This document shows, one piece after another, positions 20,867 through 30,559 of a stretch of DNA of 64,000 nt. The position numbers and the translations under genes were made by a program. Every line of letters begins with the position of its first letter. Position 1 is the first letter of the stretch. Below the pieces are notes generated by a model. The model ran no database searches, had not been told where the DNA came from, and worked only from the letters and a program-made list of their open reading frames with translations. The stretch is from contig NZ_BMPO01000001.1 in NCBI RefSeq assembly GCF_014647635.1, positions 186,001 through 250,000 of the forward strand. Reading direction: 5' to 3'. The stretch comes from Pseudomonas matsuisoli (GTDB lineage Bacteria > Pseudomonadota > Gammaproteobacteria > Pseudomonadales > Pseudomonadaceae).

Positions 20867-22831
20867 TTAGCGCGTCAAGTGCAAGTAATGGCGATGCCGC
20901 TCGTATTGGTCGAGCACGTCGCCAATGACGCCATTCAAGCTCCAGCCCATGATGTCGTAGTCCTGCCCACCTTCACGCAGATGCACTTCGGCCCGGAAGT
21001 ACTTGCGCTCTTCCTGATCCTTTTGATCGCGAGGCACCAGAACCGGCTGTGCGTAGGCTTTCGGATGAACCGAATAATGGAAGTCCAGATGTTCGCCGTG
21101 CATCACATCCAACGAGATATTGTTCTTCTCATCGCGCGACACCTGCACCTCGTAACCATGCTTGCCCAACTCCGCCGCCACGGCTTCGAAGGCCGGCTCG
21201 ACGGTGTCGTCGATGAAGCGCATCACGTGGTTACGGCGCGGCATCATGATCATGTTGCGCAAGCGGCGCTGCCAGTTGTCGCCACTCGAACTTCCACCAC
21301 TGGAAAGGTTGAGGGCCTGGTGTCGCAGCGACTGCTTGGCTGCATCACGCGACAACGCTTTGAACAGGCCCCACAGTGCGATGAGCAAGATAACCGAGAA
21401 CGGCAGTGCCGTGGCGATGGTCGCGGTTTGCAGCGCTGTCAGCCCGTCGGCCAGCAATAGCGCAATCGCAACGACGCCCATCGACGAGGACCAGAAGATA
21501 CGCTGCCAGACCGGCGTGACTTCCTTACCCCCGGACGCCATCAGATCGACCACCAGGGCTCCGGAATCCGCCGATGTCACGAAGAAGACGATGACCATCA
21601 ACACGGCGATGCCTGACACGACCTTACTCAGCGGCAACTGATCAAGAAATGCGAAAAGCGCGATGGAACTGTCAGCATCGACCGCATCGGCCAATGAGGT
21701 CACGCCATTCGCCAGGATCAGATGGATGGCGCTATCGCCGAAGACCGTCATCCAGAACAGCGTGAAGCCAGCCGGTACGAACAGGACCCCGCAGACGAAT
21801 TCACGAATGGTGCGACCACGGGAGATACGCGCGATGAACATACCCACGAACGGTGACCATGCGATCCACCACCCCCAATAGAACAACGTCCAGCCACCCA
21901 GCCAATCGGTTGGCTCATAGGCGTAAAGATTGAACGTCATGCTCACGATATCGGACATGTACGCGCCGATGTTTTGCACGAAGGTCTGCAGCAGGAAGAT
22001 GGTCGGCCCCAGCACGAGCACGAACAGCACCAGAAGCGCGGCTAACCCCAGATTGAGCTCGGAAAGGATGCGGACACCTTTTTCCAAGCCAGTCGCCACG
22101 GACAGCGTGGCAAGCGCGCAGGTCCCGATGATCAACATGATCTGGACTGGAATGGTGGGCTCGATACCAAACAGGAAATTCAGACCACTACCGATCTGCG
22201 ACACACCCAACCCAAGCGACGTCGCAACGCCCATGACGGTCCCGATGATTGCCAGGATATCCACGGCATGCCCGATAGGCCCGTGGATACGATCCCCGAT
22301 CAGCGGATACAGCGCCGAACGCAGAGTCAGTGGAAGGTCGTGGCGGTAGGCGAAGAACGCCAAGACAAGTGCCACGACGGCATAGATCGACCAGGCATGT
22401 AATCCCCAATGGAAGAACGTGATCTTCATCGCCTCACGAGCGGAATCGACCGTTCCCCCCTCCCCAACAGGCGGACTGATGAAGTGCATGACAGGCTCGG
22501 CAACTCCGAAGAACATGATGCCGATGCCCATGCCTGCAGAGAACAACATGGCGAACCAGGTAACGTTCTTGAAATCGGGCTCGCTGTGGTCCGGACCTAA
22601 CTTGATGTCACCGTACCGACTGATAGCCAGGAAGATGACGGAAATCAGGATGATGCCGACAGCTAAAATGTAGAACCAACTGACGTTGGCAAGAATCCAG
22701 GCCTGTACCGCGCCAAATAACGATTGTGCTGACTCAGGCGCGATGATCGCGAACAGCACCAGCGCGATGATCAATCCGCCCGAGGTGTAGAACACCGGGG
22801 GATTGATCGTACGTTCGGGTTGTATTTCCAA
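20867..22831 (-). CDS. betT: BCCT-family choline/betaine transporter
   Basis: Imports choline or a related quaternary amine with ions, supplying glycine betaine for osmoprotection. The 654 residues show 12 transmembrane segments, with the BCCT Trp-rich segment WTLFYWGWWIAWSPFVGMFIAR in the middle. A hydrophilic C-terminal domain of about 130 residues follows, as in BetT of Pseudomonas and E. coli, where it senses osmotic stress. The length matches BetT (about 660), not the shorter carnitine or betaine carriers. The gene stands alone: the betIBA genes are not next to it. Choline as the substrate is inferred from length and family. Confidence 0.85.
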   Translation of the reverse strand: MEIQPERTINPPVFYTSGGLIIALVLFAIIAPESAQSLFGAVQAWILANVSWFYILAVGIILISVIFLAISRYGDIKLGPDHSEPDFKNVTWFAMLFSAGMGIGIMFFGVAEPVMHFISPPVGEGGTVDSAREAMKITFFHWGLHAWSIYAVVALVLAFFAYRHDLPLTLRSALYPLIGDRIHGPIGHAVDILAIIGTVMGVATSLGLGVSQIGSGLNFLFGIEPTIPVQIMLIIGTCALATLSVATGLEKGVRILSELNLGLAALLVLFVLVLGPTIFLLQTFVQNIGAYMSDIVSMTFNLYAYEPTDWLGGWTLFYWGWWIAWSPFVGMFIARISRGRTIREFVCGVLFVPAGFTLFWMTVFGDSAIHLILANGVTSLADAVDADSSIALFAFLDQLPLSKVVSGIAVLMVIVFFVTSADSGALVVDLMASGGKEVTPVWQRIFWSSSMGVVAIALLLADGLTALQTATIATALPFSVILLIALWGLFKALSRDAAKQSLRHQALNLSSGGSSSGDNWQRRLRNMIMMPRRNHVMRFIDDTVEPAFEAVAAELGKHGYEVQVSRDEKNNISLDVMHGEHLDFHYSVHPKAYAQPVLVPRDQKDQEERKYFRAEVHLREGGQDYDIMGWSLNGVIGDVLDQYERHRHYLHLTR

Positions 22832-23073
22832 GGCGTAACTCCTGTTGCGCCCTGCACGAATGCAGGTTTAAACGGTGTGTGCAGTGATGACTCGGTGGCA
22901 TCACTGATTACCAGACAAGCGTAGCATCTGATAATTCGGCTTTTTTACCTGCCTTCGCACACAGGCTTCTGGATGACGTCATCGGAAGCACTGTTCCAGA
23001 GCCTGCGCTTGCGGCGGCAGCTGCACATCCGGAGAATTGCGCGCTTCCCATAAAACAGACTGAGCGCCAAACC

Positions 23074-24291
23074 ATGGTGGAGCAACCATCCCCCAAGGTA
23101 CGCCCTTCTTCGCGTACCGTTTTATTGATCGAACTTGCGCTTGCTGTAGGTGGTTTTGCGATAGGAACCGGCGAATTCGCCATCATGGGCTTGATGCCTA
23201 ATGTCGCGCACGGCCTTGGCATTACCGAGCCGCAAGTAGGTCACGTCATCAGCGCTTATGCGCTCGGTGTGGTAGTCGGCGCGCCAATACTCGCCGTGCT
23301 TGGCGCCAAACTGTTGAGACGCCACCTGCTATTACTGCTGATGGCCTTTTTCGCGCTGGGCAACTTCGCCAGTGCCATGGCGCCGGACTACCACTCGATG
23401 CTCATTTATCGCTTCATCGCGGGCCTGCCGCATGGTGCGTACTTCGGTGTCGCGGCCATCGTGGCGGCAGGTATGGTCCCACCGAACCAAAGGGCGAAAG
23501 CGGTGAGCCGGGTGATGTTGGGCCTGACCGTGGCAATGCTCATCGGTAATCCCGTTGCGACACTGATCGGCCAGATGCTCGACTGGCGCTGGGCATTCGC
23601 GCTGGTAGGCGCGATCGCGCTGCTCACGGTCCTGCTCGTCTACATCTATCTGCCCGTCAACCGTGAGGAAAAGCGCAGTGATCCGCTGCTCGAGCTCCGC
23701 GCGTTCAATCGCGCACAGGTCTGGCTGGCACTCGCTATCAGCTCGGTAGGCTTTGCCGGGATGTTCTGTGTATTCAGTTACCTTGCGCCAACGATGCTCG
23801 AGGTCACTCAGGCGCATCCGACCTGGATACCCTTCGCACTGGCGGCCTTTGGACTGGGCGGCATTCTCGGCAACATGTTCGGCGGCTGGCTGTATGACCG
23901 GATGCAATTCCGCTCGGTAGCCTGGCTGCTGGCCTGGAGCGCCTTGGTGACGCTGATTTTTCCCATCGCTGCCCAGTCGCTATGGACCGTGCTACCCGCA
24001 ACACTGCTGGTCGGCACGATGGTGTCGTTGTCACCCGCGCTGCAAACGCGGCTAATGGACGTCGCAGCGGATGCACAAACTCTGGCTGCCGCCTCTAATC
24101 ACGCCGCCTTCAACGTTGCCAATGCCCTTGGACCATGGCTTGGCGGTATGGCAATCACGGCAGGATTTGGCTGGACATCGACGGGCTACGTTGGAGCGAT
24201 AACAGCCGTGATCGGGCTGCTCGTGTTTTTCTATGCGTGGAATCTCGATGGCAAGCAGACGCACGGCGCCACCGCGCAGAGCGACCACTGA
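23074..24291 (+). CDS. MFS transporter, DHA1 family
   Basis: A 405-residue major facilitator with 12 predicted transmembrane segments. Family marks are GTGEFAIMGLMPNVA in TM1, and the loop RFIAGLPHGAYFGVAAIVAAGMVPPNQRAKAV, typical of the AraJ/PbuE/NepI-like efflux group. The substrate is unknown; purine or arabinose-type efflux and drug efflux are all seen in this group. ATG 23074 has only a weak upstream signal. It is divergent from betT across 242 bases and convergent with the next secreted protein. The dyad GGGCGG-N8-CCGCCC at 24301-24320 after its stop may help termination but has no T-run. Confidence 0.85.
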   Translation: MVEQPSPKVRPSSRTVLLIELALAVGGFAIGTGEFAIMGLMPNVAHGLGITEPQVGHVISAYALGVVVGAPILAVLGAKLLRRHLLLLLMAFFALGNFASAMAPDYHSMLIYRFIAGLPHGAYFGVAAIVAAGMVPPNQRAKAVSRVMLGLTVAMLIGNPVATLIGQMLDWRWAFALVGAIALLTVLLVYIYLPVNREEKRSDPLLELRAFNRAQVWLALAISSVGFAGMFCVFSYLAPTMLEVTQAHPTWIPFALAAFGLGGILGNMFGGWLYDRMQFRSVAWLLAWSALVTLIFPIAAQSLWTVLPATLLVGTMVSLSPALQTRLMDVAADAQTLAAASNHAAFNVANALGPWLGGMAITAGFGWTSTGYVGAITAVIGLLVFFYAWNLDGKQTHGATAQSDH

Positions 24292-24330
24292 GAGACACCC
24301 GGGCGGCGATAGCACCGCCCAGCCCTTGCC

Positions 24331-24846
24331 TCAATTGACCGAGTAGCCACGCCCGGACAAGCACGCTCCTAGCGCTCTGCGATAGGTATCCGAAATCGAG
24401 GCCCCCGGCGCGGATGTCGCCGAAGCCGGATCGAATCCGCTTTGGCTCACCGCCCACGTATGACACTCGTAACGGTCCCGCGCCTGCTTGTCAGCGTTCT
24501 GGCCCTGCGCGGGATACGCAATCACATCATAGTTAGACACCGGGGCGCTCTGCGCCGCTACCGGCGGAGCCACTACAACATATTCACGTTGGTTGGTGTT
24601 CCAAAGGTAATAGGTACCGGCTGCAAGGAAGTACAGCGTGCTGCCAATCCAGATTTCCCGGGCAGCATCAGGTAAACCATGTCCATGTCTTGGCCCTGGA
24701 TTGAAGTGCGGGCCGCCGCCATGCCAATCCGGTCCGCCTCTCGGACCGCCCGGTCCACCAGGGCCACCAGGCCCCGCAATCGCGGGCGTGGCTGCGATTA
24801 CGGCCAACGTCAGAACAAGGCCTCTGCTAAAGCGACTCGACAGCAC
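24331..24846 (-). CDS. secreted DUF6515-like protein, Gly/Pro-rich N-terminus
   Basis: A 171-residue exported protein. It uses GTG at 24846 with AGGAG seven bases before. A signal peptide ends near AIA/GPGG, then comes a low-complexity Gly/Pro/His stretch (about 24-58), a short hydrophobic segment (IWIGSTLYFLAAGTYYLW) and a C-terminal domain with YPAQGQNADKQARDRYECHTWA and two Cys (ECHTWA, GACLSGRG). The last block is the pattern I associate with DUF6515 proteins of pseudomonads. Function is unknown; a cell envelope role is likely from location only. It is convergent with the MFS gene. Confidence 0.7.
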   Translation of the reverse strand: MLSSRFSRGLVLTLAVIAATPAIAGPGGPGGPGGPRGGPDWHGGGPHFNPGPRHGHGLPDAAREIWIGSTLYFLAAGTYYLWNTNQREYVVVAPPVAAQSAPVSNYDVIAYPAQGQNADKQARDRYECHTWAVSQSGFDPASATSAPGASISDTYRRALGACLSGRGYSVN

Positions 24847-25052
24847 TTCTTATCTCCTGGGACGTGCGGACTACGCACCTGCTGGATGAGTATCCCTGGA
24901 ATAAAAATGCGGCGGGGTCAGGAGATCGTAAGGACGATGTAAATTCTACACATCTCCGAATGCCCCCCGCGGCGGCATCGAACCCAACGCGTACACCACG
25001 CGATGAAAACGACTAACATCCACGCTACCCTACCCAGCGGAACCGGAGCAGC

Positions 25053-25457
25053 ATGAAACGAAGCCCTTACGTTCTCATTCCCGCAGCACTACTCGCCCTT
25101 AGTGCCTGCGCGAGCAAACCGTCCGACACGGTAACCCTCGATCAAGACAAGACTCAGTCCTGTGCGCCTCTTGTCCTGCAGAAAGGTCAGACGCTGATCC
25201 TCACGCTGCCGAGCAATCCGACGACAGGCTTTCGCTGGACGTTGAGCGAGGATGCCTCGCCGCAACTGCGCAACCTTGGACCCGAGGTCTATACCAACCC
25301 CGAAGAAGAAGGCCTTATCGGCGCCGAAGGCACCTCAACCTGGCGCTTCAGAGCGGCCGAAGTGGGTCGCGCGCATTTGAAACTGGCCTACCAACGCCCT
25401 TGGGAAACGGCCGAGCCAGCTTCGCAGTCCGTGGATTGCGCGTTGGAAGTACGCTAG
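25053..25457 (+). CDS. lipoprotein, chagasin-type (I42) protease inhibitor
   Basis: A 134-residue lipoprotein with lipobox LSAC (Cys19). The three loops of chagasin/ICP cysteine protease inhibitors are present in order: NPTTGF at 55-60, GLIGAEGTSTWRF at 87-99, and RPW at 115-117. Family members insert these loops into papain-type active sites. Two further Cys (37 and 129) may form a disulfide. The Asp after Cys19 that would favour inner-membrane retention is absent (CAS), so an outer-membrane position is expected. No protease gene is nearby, so its target is unknown. It lies 63 bases before cmoA but is probably unrelated in function. Confidence 0.82.
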   Translation: MKRSPYVLIPAALLALSACASKPSDTVTLDQDKTQSCAPLVLQKGQTLILTLPSNPTTGFRWTLSEDASPQLRNLGPEVYTNPEEEGLIGAEGTSTWRFRAAEVGRAHLKLAYQRPWETAEPASQSVDCALEVR

Positions 25458-25520
25458 TTCCGAATCTGCCGTTCGACTGGTTAAAATGCGCGCCCCCTGA
25501 ACGACCGCCGGGCCTTTGCC

Positions 25521-26264
25521 GTGAGTGATGATGCCGACCGCCTGTTTTCCCACCCCATGACTCGGGTACAGGACTTCGTATTCAACGAGGACGTCGTTCG
25601 CGTCTTCCCCGACATGATCAAGCGCTCGGTGCCCGGCTATCCCACGATCGTCGAAAACATTGGCGTACTGGCGGCGCGCTTCGCCCAACCTGATACCTAT
25701 CTGTACGACCTCGGCGCGTCGCTCGGCGCGGTCACGCAAGCCGTAAGACGGCACGTGAAAGCGGAGGGTTGCCGCGTGGTCGCTCTGGACAACTCGAAGG
25801 CCATGGTCGAGCGCTGCCAGGAATACCTCAAGGCGCAAGACTCGATGTTCCAAGAGCTGCTACCTGTCGAGGTCGTAGAAGCGGACATCCTCGAGTTCCC
25901 TTTCCAGCCCGCCTCACTGGTGACGATGAACTTTACGCTGCAATTCATCGACCCGGAGCGCAGGGGCGAATTGCTGTCGCGCATTCGGGCGTCGCTGCTC
26001 CCTGGGGGCGCCCTTGTGTTGTCCGAAAAATTGCGTTTCGACGACGATAAGGAACAGGCTCTGTTGAACGACCTGCACTTGGACTTCAAGCGCGCCAACG
26101 GTTACAGCGAGCTGGAAATCGCGCAGAAACGCGCCGCCATCGAAAACGTCATGAAACCTGACAGCCTTGACCAGCACCGCGCGCGCCTGCACGACGCCGG
26201 GTTCAGCCAGGTCGTGCCTTGGTTTCAATGCCTTAATTTTGCCTCTTTGATTGCCCTTCCATGA
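25521..26264 (+). CDS. cmoA: carboxy-SAM synthase
   Basis: Makes carboxy-S-adenosylmethionine from SAM and prephenate, the donor for 5-carboxymethoxyuridine at tRNA position 34. The 247 residues have the CmoA signatures [21 protein letters not shown] and [16 protein letters not shown] (SAM-binding glycine motif). It starts with GTG at 25521 (GTGAGTGATGATGCC), which gives the family N-terminus MSDDADRLF; no ATG fits. The stop overlaps the ATG of cmoB by four bases, so both steps of the pathway are translationally coupled. Confidence 0.96.
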   Translation: MSDDADRLFSHPMTRVQDFVFNEDVVRVFPDMIKRSVPGYPTIVENIGVLAARFAQPDTYLYDLGASLGAVTQAVRRHVKAEGCRVVALDNSKAMVERCQEYLKAQDSMFQELLPVEVVEADILEFPFQPASLVTMNFTLQFIDPERRGELLSRIRASLLPGGALVLSEKLRFDDDKEQALLNDLHLDFKRANGYSELEIAQKRAAIENVMKPDSLDQHRARLHDAGFSQVVPWFQCLNFASLIALP

Positions 26265-27220
26265 TCGATCTTTCTCCTCTGGCGGCGCGCTTTTCGCGTA
26301 CGCCACTGGCCCAATGGGCCGCGAGCCTGCAACAGCAGTTCGACGAAAAATACGCCATCGGCCACGGTGATCTCGCTCGCTGGCAGCACGCGGTCGATTC
26401 GATTCCAATGCTTGCGCTTGAAGACATCGAGTTGGTGGACGCACTGTGCCTTTCCGGCCCCTGCTCTGTCGCGCAACACGCACAACTTGAGCAGGCGCTT
26501 AAAGGCCTCATCCCGTGGCGCAAGGGCCCTTTTCATCTATTCGGCGTACACGTCGACACCGAATGGCGTTCGGACTGGAAATGGCAACGCGTCGCGCCGC
26601 ACCTCGACCTTGCGGGCAAACGCATTCTCGACGTGGGCTGTGGCAACGGCTATTACATGTGGCGGATGCTGGGCGCCGGGGCGGATAGCGTCGTGGGCAT
26701 CGACCCTAATTGGCTGTTTTTCTGCCAATTCCAGGCCATGTGTCGCCTGCTTCCCGATCGCCCTGTCTGGCAATTACCCATAGGCCTGGAAGATCTACCC
26801 CCGCGCCTGGAAGGCTTCGATACCGTGTTCTCCATGGGGGTGCTCTACCATCGGCGCTCGCCGATCGACCATCTCCTCGAACTCAAGGACTGCCTCGTGA
26901 AGGGCGGCGAACTGGTCCTGGAAACGCTGGTCATCGAAGGCCAGGTGAACGACGTACTCGTTCCCGAAGACCGCTATGCGCAGATGCGCAACGTCTGGTT
27001 CCTGCCTTCCGTACCCGCGCTCGAGTTGTGGCTGCGCCGCGCGGGCTTCGTCGATGTTCGCTGTGTGGACGTCAGCGTCACCCGTGTCGAAGAACAACGC
27101 AGCACGGAATGGATGCGCTACCAGTCGCTGCCAGATTTCCTTGATGCCGATGACCCTTCGCTCACCATCGAGGGCCTGCCCGCACCCATGCGGGCGGTGC
27201 TGGTGGCACGCAAGCCTTAA
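26261..27220 (+). CDS. cmoB: tRNA U34 carboxymethyltransferase
   Basis: Transfers the carboxymethyl group from carboxy-SAM to 5-hydroxyuridine at position 34 of tRNAs. The 319 residues carry [19 protein letters not shown] and the Rossmann motif [15 protein letters not shown], both typical of CmoB, and the late block [22 protein letters not shown]. The gene starts inside the cmoA stop (ATGA). Its stop overlaps the stop of the convergent LysR gene by four bases, so the accessory transport unit begins immediately after it. The gene is complete. Confidence 0.96.
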   Translation: MIDLSPLAARFSRTPLAQWAASLQQQFDEKYAIGHGDLARWQHAVDSIPMLALEDIELVDALCLSGPCSVAQHAQLEQALKGLIPWRKGPFHLFGVHVDTEWRSDWKWQRVAPHLDLAGKRILDVGCGNGYYMWRMLGAGADSVVGIDPNWLFFCQFQAMCRLLPDRPVWQLPIGLEDLPPRLEGFDTVFSMGVLYHRRSPIDHLLELKDCLVKGGELVLETLVIEGQVNDVLVPEDRYAQMRNVWFLPSVPALELWLRRAGFVDVRCVDVSVTRVEEQRSTEWMRYQSLPDFLDADDPSLTIEGLPAPMRAVLVARKP

Positions 27221-28116
27221 CGCCCTTCGACCGCGTCGCGCATCATGCTTTCCAACACGGTGGTGAAGCGTTGGCTCAAGGTGCTTTCAGCCGTGTGCGC
27301 AGGGTGCAAGAGGTAGCTGGAAAACCGGAAGTCCGGCGAAAAGGGACGGACCTGGATGCCAGTGTGGCGGTATTCGCTGGCAACCCAGGGGCTCACGAGA
27401 CTGACCCCCATGCCCATCCCAACCATCATGCAGATCGTCGCGGCGAAGTGGGTTTCCAGGCTGAGTAGACGTTTCACACCGACACTCTGGAAAAAATGAT
27501 CGATCCGTAGCCGCGTACCATCGCTGTGAAGCAGTGATATGAATTCCTCGCCAGCCAGATCCTCCACGCGTATGACCGAGGCCGCACTAAGGTGGTGTTC
27601 AGGCGGCAGTATGCAGACGCCCGGCACGTCACAGATCAACTCTGGAACGATGCCCGGCGTCTCGTCACCTACGTAGGTCACCAAGCCGAAGTCACAAAAC
27701 TGCGACGCGGCCCAATGCGCCACGGTTGCGGAGTCGCTGGTATGCACGGAAACAGCGACCTTGGGGTATAGCTGACGGAAGCGCTGCACTACCCGAGGGA
27801 GAATGGTCAGCGACATGGACGGGACGGCCCCGATGCGCAGCCGCCCCGTGCCGACCTGACGAATCCGTTGGACCGACTCTTCGAGACTCTTCAGCCCGAC
27901 AAAGGCCCGTTCGACGTCACGGAAGAGCGCCTTGCCCTCCTCCGTCGGCATGAGCCTTCCCGCAAAACGCTCGAACAAACGAAAGCCACTCGCCCGCTCC
28001 AACTGCGCGATTAGCCGGCTGATATTCGGCTGTGAGGTGTGCATTGCCTCCGCTGCGGCAGTCATCGATCCTGAAAGCATGACTGCACGAAACGCTTCCA
28101 CCTGCTTAAAGTTCAT
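27217..28116 (-). CDS. LysR-family regulator of the adjacent ABC/lyase operon
   Basis: A 299-residue LysR-type regulator. The N-terminal winged helix-turn-helix (about 1-60) reads [26 protein letters not shown], and the effector domain follows ([18 protein letters not shown] to the end). The sequence is in the NocR/OccR-like branch, whose members often sense amino acids or opines. It is divergent from the binding-protein gene across 232 bases, the standard layout for a LysR regulator and its target. The inducer is therefore expected to be the operon's substrate or a product of the lyase. The identity of the ligand is not readable. Confidence 0.88.
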   Translation of the reverse strand: MNFKQVEAFRAVMLSGSMTAAAEAMHTSQPNISRLIAQLERASGFRLFERFAGRLMPTEEGKALFRDVERAFVGLKSLEESVQRIRQVGTGRLRIGAVPSMSLTILPRVVQRFRQLYPKVAVSVHTSDSATVAHWAASQFCDFGLVTYVGDETPGIVPELICDVPGVCILPPEHHLSAASVIRVEDLAGEEFISLLHSDGTRLRIDHFFQSVGVKRLLSLETHFAATICMMVGMGMGVSLVSPWVASEYRHTGIQVRPFSPDFRFSSYLLHPAHTAESTLSQRFTTVLESMMRDAVEGR

Positions 28117-28348
28117 CGTCGCCCCATATCATTTCCGTATGGATGCTTAGCATATTGGGATTTGTCAGCATGAGGCAGTCCCTATAAACCTATAGGCGAG
28201 TCATGGCTAACATGGCATCGCCCACAACAAGGTCGATTGCACTATCGCGACAGACGATCAACTCGACCCGTGCTTCGCTTTTCTCCCTGCCAAAACAAAC
28301 GCGCACTGTCTTCTGAAGACGGCTGCGCCTAGAAAATTGGAGACGAAC
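28117..28348. promoter_or_regulatory. divergent control region of the lyase/ABC operon
   Basis: 232 bases between the LysR gene and the binding-protein gene. It holds a perfect interrupted palindrome ATGCT-T-AGCAT at 28143-28153 and CCTATAAACCTATAGG at 28181-28196, which contains the 8-bp palindrome CCTATAGG. Either could be part of a LysR T-N11-A type site. The ribosome binding site GGAG lies just before the operon's first ATG. Confidence 0.45.
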
Positions 28349-29173
28349 ATGTACCGCACCACCCTTGCAGCACTTCTTCTTACCCTCGTAGGCGCCGCAC
28401 AGGCGGCTGAAATGCCGCCGCTACCGGAGTCCATCAAGGAGGTCGGCAAGATCAACGCCGGCGTCCGCTGTGATCAACCTCCTTACGGTTACCAAGACAG
28501 CAACGGCGAGTTCGCCGGTGTTGAGGTGGAAATGTCTCGTCAGCTCGCCGAATGGGCTTTCGGCTCGAAAGACAAGGTCAGCTTTACCTGTGTGACCGCC
28601 GAAAACCGCATCCCACAATTGATGGGTCGTAAGGTCGACGTACTCATCGCCACGCTCGGCGTGACGCCTGAGCGCGAACGCGTAATCGCCTTCTCCAAAC
28701 CCTACCGCTGGGGCGCGAGCGATGTGCTGGTCCGCAAAGACAGCGGCATCGACAGCATCGCCGACCTGAATGGCAAAACACTGGTGACCCTGAAGGGATC
28801 GGTACAGGCGAAGTGGTTCGAAGACCGCCGCCCCGAGGTGAAGACTTTGCGCATGAACAGCGCGGCCGACGCCCTGCAGACCTTCCGCCAGGGCCGTGCG
28901 GATGCCTATACCCACGATGCTGCAACGCTGGTTGTGGTTACCGGCAATGACGAATCGGTAAAACTGATCGGCGAGCCCTTCCAGATTTCCGACGCCGCCA
29001 TTGGCCTGCGCAAGAACGAAGCCGAGTGGCAGACTTACCTCACCGCCGCGGTGGATCGTATGCATGCCGAGCACCTGTTCCGCCCATGGGTCGAGAAGTA
29101 CGTGCCGGAGAAAATCCGCAGCTACTACCTGAGTGTGTTCGAGCAGCCACGTCCCGCTGAATCCGTCGAATAA
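28349..29173 (+). CDS. amino acid ABC transporter, periplasmic binding protein
   Basis: A family 3 solute-binding protein of 274 residues that captures a polar amino acid-like ligand. A signal peptide ends near AAQA/AEMPP (residue 20). Then come INAGVRCDQPPYGYQDSNGEFAGVEVEMSR and VDVLIATLGVTPERERVIAFSKPY, the family 3 signature region. ATG 28349 is preceded by GGAG, while the frame extends four codons upstream to 28337. It is the first gene of a five-gene unit: binding protein, two permeases, lyase, ATPase. Having a catabolic enzyme inside the transporter operon suggests the ligand is the lyase substrate. Confidence 0.9.
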   Translation: MYRTTLAALLLTLVGAAQAAEMPPLPESIKEVGKINAGVRCDQPPYGYQDSNGEFAGVEVEMSRQLAEWAFGSKDKVSFTCVTAENRIPQLMGRKVDVLIATLGVTPERERVIAFSKPYRWGASDVLVRKDSGIDSIADLNGKTLVTLKGSVQAKWFEDRRPEVKTLRMNSAADALQTFRQGRADAYTHDAATLVVVTGNDESVKLIGEPFQISDAAIGLRKNEAEWQTYLTAAVDRMHAEHLFRPWVEKYVPEKIRSYYLSVFEQPRPAESVE

Positions 29174-29185
29174 GCGGGCCCTGCC

Positions 29186-29851
29186 ATGGACTTCGATGTC
29201 AATTACCTGATCGAGCAGTGGCCCGCCCTGCTCGACGGGGTCCTGATGACGCTGCAGGTCTCCCTGCTCGCCATCGGGTTTTCGCTGTTGATCGGCGTGG
29301 TGGGCGGTGCGATTCGCCTGTTCCGCCTGCCGCTGCTGAGCCAGATCGTCGTGCTTTACGTCGAGCTGATCCGCAACACGCCGATCCTCGTGCAACTGTT
29401 CTTCATTTTCTATGGGTTGCCTGCCGTAGGGCTGGGGCTGTCCCTCTACTGGTCCGGCGTTCTTTGCCTGTCCCTGTGGGCCGGTGCTTATCAGATCGAG
29501 AACATTCGCGGCGGCCTGGCCACGGTGGAACGCGGCATGCTGGAAGCAAGCCGCGCGCTCAGCTTACGACCGACTCAGTACTTCTGCCTGATCGCCCTGC
29601 CCATCGCGGTACGAACCAGCCTGCCAGCGTCGCTGAACACCGCGATCTCGCTGTTGAAGAACTCGTCCTACCTGCAGGCGATCGGCTTGGCCGAGCTGAC
29701 CTTCGTAGCCGTGGATCGTATCGCCACGGATTTTCGTGCGATCGAGATGTTCTCGGCCATTTGCGTGATCTACCTGTCGCTGGTTGCAGTGCTTGCGTTA
29801 CTGACCGGGCGACTGTCGGCCTATCTCCAACGTCCCTTCCAGCACCAGTGA
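29186..29851 (+). CDS. amino acid ABC transporter permease 1
   Basis: HisM/HisQ-type inner-membrane permease of 221 residues with about five transmembrane segments. The ATPase-contacting EAA loop reads EASRALSLRPTQYFCLIALPIAV near residues 118-140. A conserved YVELIRNTPILVQLFFIFYGLP block follows the second helix. It starts 13 bases after the binding-protein stop and ends eight bases before the second permease. The two permeases probably form a heterodimer. Ligand specificity is set by the binding protein and cannot be inferred here. Confidence 0.92.
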   Translation: MDFDVNYLIEQWPALLDGVLMTLQVSLLAIGFSLLIGVVGGAIRLFRLPLLSQIVVLYVELIRNTPILVQLFFIFYGLPAVGLGLSLYWSGVLCLSLWAGAYQIENIRGGLATVERGMLEASRALSLRPTQYFCLIALPIAVRTSLPASLNTAISLLKNSSYLQAIGLAELTFVAVDRIATDFRAIEMFSAICVIYLSLVAVLALLTGRLSAYLQRPFQHQ

Positions 29852-29858
29852 GGACCGG

Positions 29859-30536
29859 ATGAGCTTTTTCATCGAGAACTGGGGCTTCATTTCCAAAGGC
29901 TTGCTCATGACGATCGAGCTGGCGCTGGTGATCTTGCTGTTCACCACCGTCATCTCGGTCATATTGGGCGTGCTGGCGACGTTGCCCAACAAATTGCTAC
30001 GAGGCGTCATTCACGCCTACGTCGAGCTGTTTCGCTCGATACCGCTGATCGTCAACGTGTTCTTCATCTTCTTCGGTGCGCCCATGTTTGGGCTCGACCT
30101 CACCCCATTCGCTGCCGTTACCACAGGTCTCACACTGTGGGGCAGCGCCAACGGTATCGAGATTGTGCGCGGCGGGTTGGAGTCAGTCGCGCGCCATCAA
30201 TGGAAGAGCGCCTGGGCGCTCGGCCTCAAGCCCTGGCAGATCTACCTCTACGTTATCGGGCCACAATCGCTGAAGGCCATCCTTCCGGCCTACACGGGGC
30301 TGCTGACGCTGCTCGTACAAGCCACGTCTCTCGGCGCCCTGGTCGGTGTGACCGAGTTCCTCAAGACCGGCCAAACCATTATCGAACGCACCACGATGAT
30401 GACCGGTGCCAGCCCGGCCTTCGAGGTGTACGGAATCGTATTGCTCGTCTACTTCGTCATTTGCTCCGCACTCAGCTGGCTAAGCCGGTATCTGGAACGC
30501 CGCCTCAACCGTTCCTCCATCCGCTCGGCACACTGA
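29859..30536 (+). CDS. amino acid ABC transporter permease 2
   Basis: Second HisM-family permease, 225 residues and about five transmembrane segments. It shares the family block YVELFRSIPLIVNVFFIFFGAP and an EAA-like loop (WKSAWALGLKPWQIYLYVIGPQSLKAILPAYT) with its neighbour. It starts seven bases after permease 1. The lyase ATG follows 24 bases after its stop. An open frame that seems to extend the lyase upstream through this gene is out of frame with it and is not real. Confidence 0.92.
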   Translation: MSFFIENWGFISKGLLMTIELALVILLFTTVISVILGVLATLPNKLLRGVIHAYVELFRSIPLIVNVFFIFFGAPMFGLDLTPFAAVTTGLTLWGSANGIEIVRGGLESVARHQWKSAWALGLKPWQIYLYVIGPQSLKAILPAYTGLLTLLVQATSLGALVGVTEFLKTGQTIIERTTMMTGASPAFEVYGIVLLVYFVICSALSWLSRYLERRLNRSSIRSAH

Positions 30537-30559
30537 ACGCCCTTATCGAGAGAATCGCC

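Noticed and set aside
24301-24320. GGGCGG-N8-CCGCCC dyad as a firm terminator of the MFS gene
   Set aside because: There is no U-run after the stem on either strand, so it is noted only as possible help.
28421-29395. Minus-strand frame of about 324 codons opposite the binding-protein gene
   Set aside because: Antisense of the verified ABC operon genes; low-complexity composition and no start signal.
30137-30559. Upstream extension of the lyase reading frame
   Set aside because: It overlaps the whole second half of permease 2 in another frame. The proper ATG at 30560 follows the permease stop.
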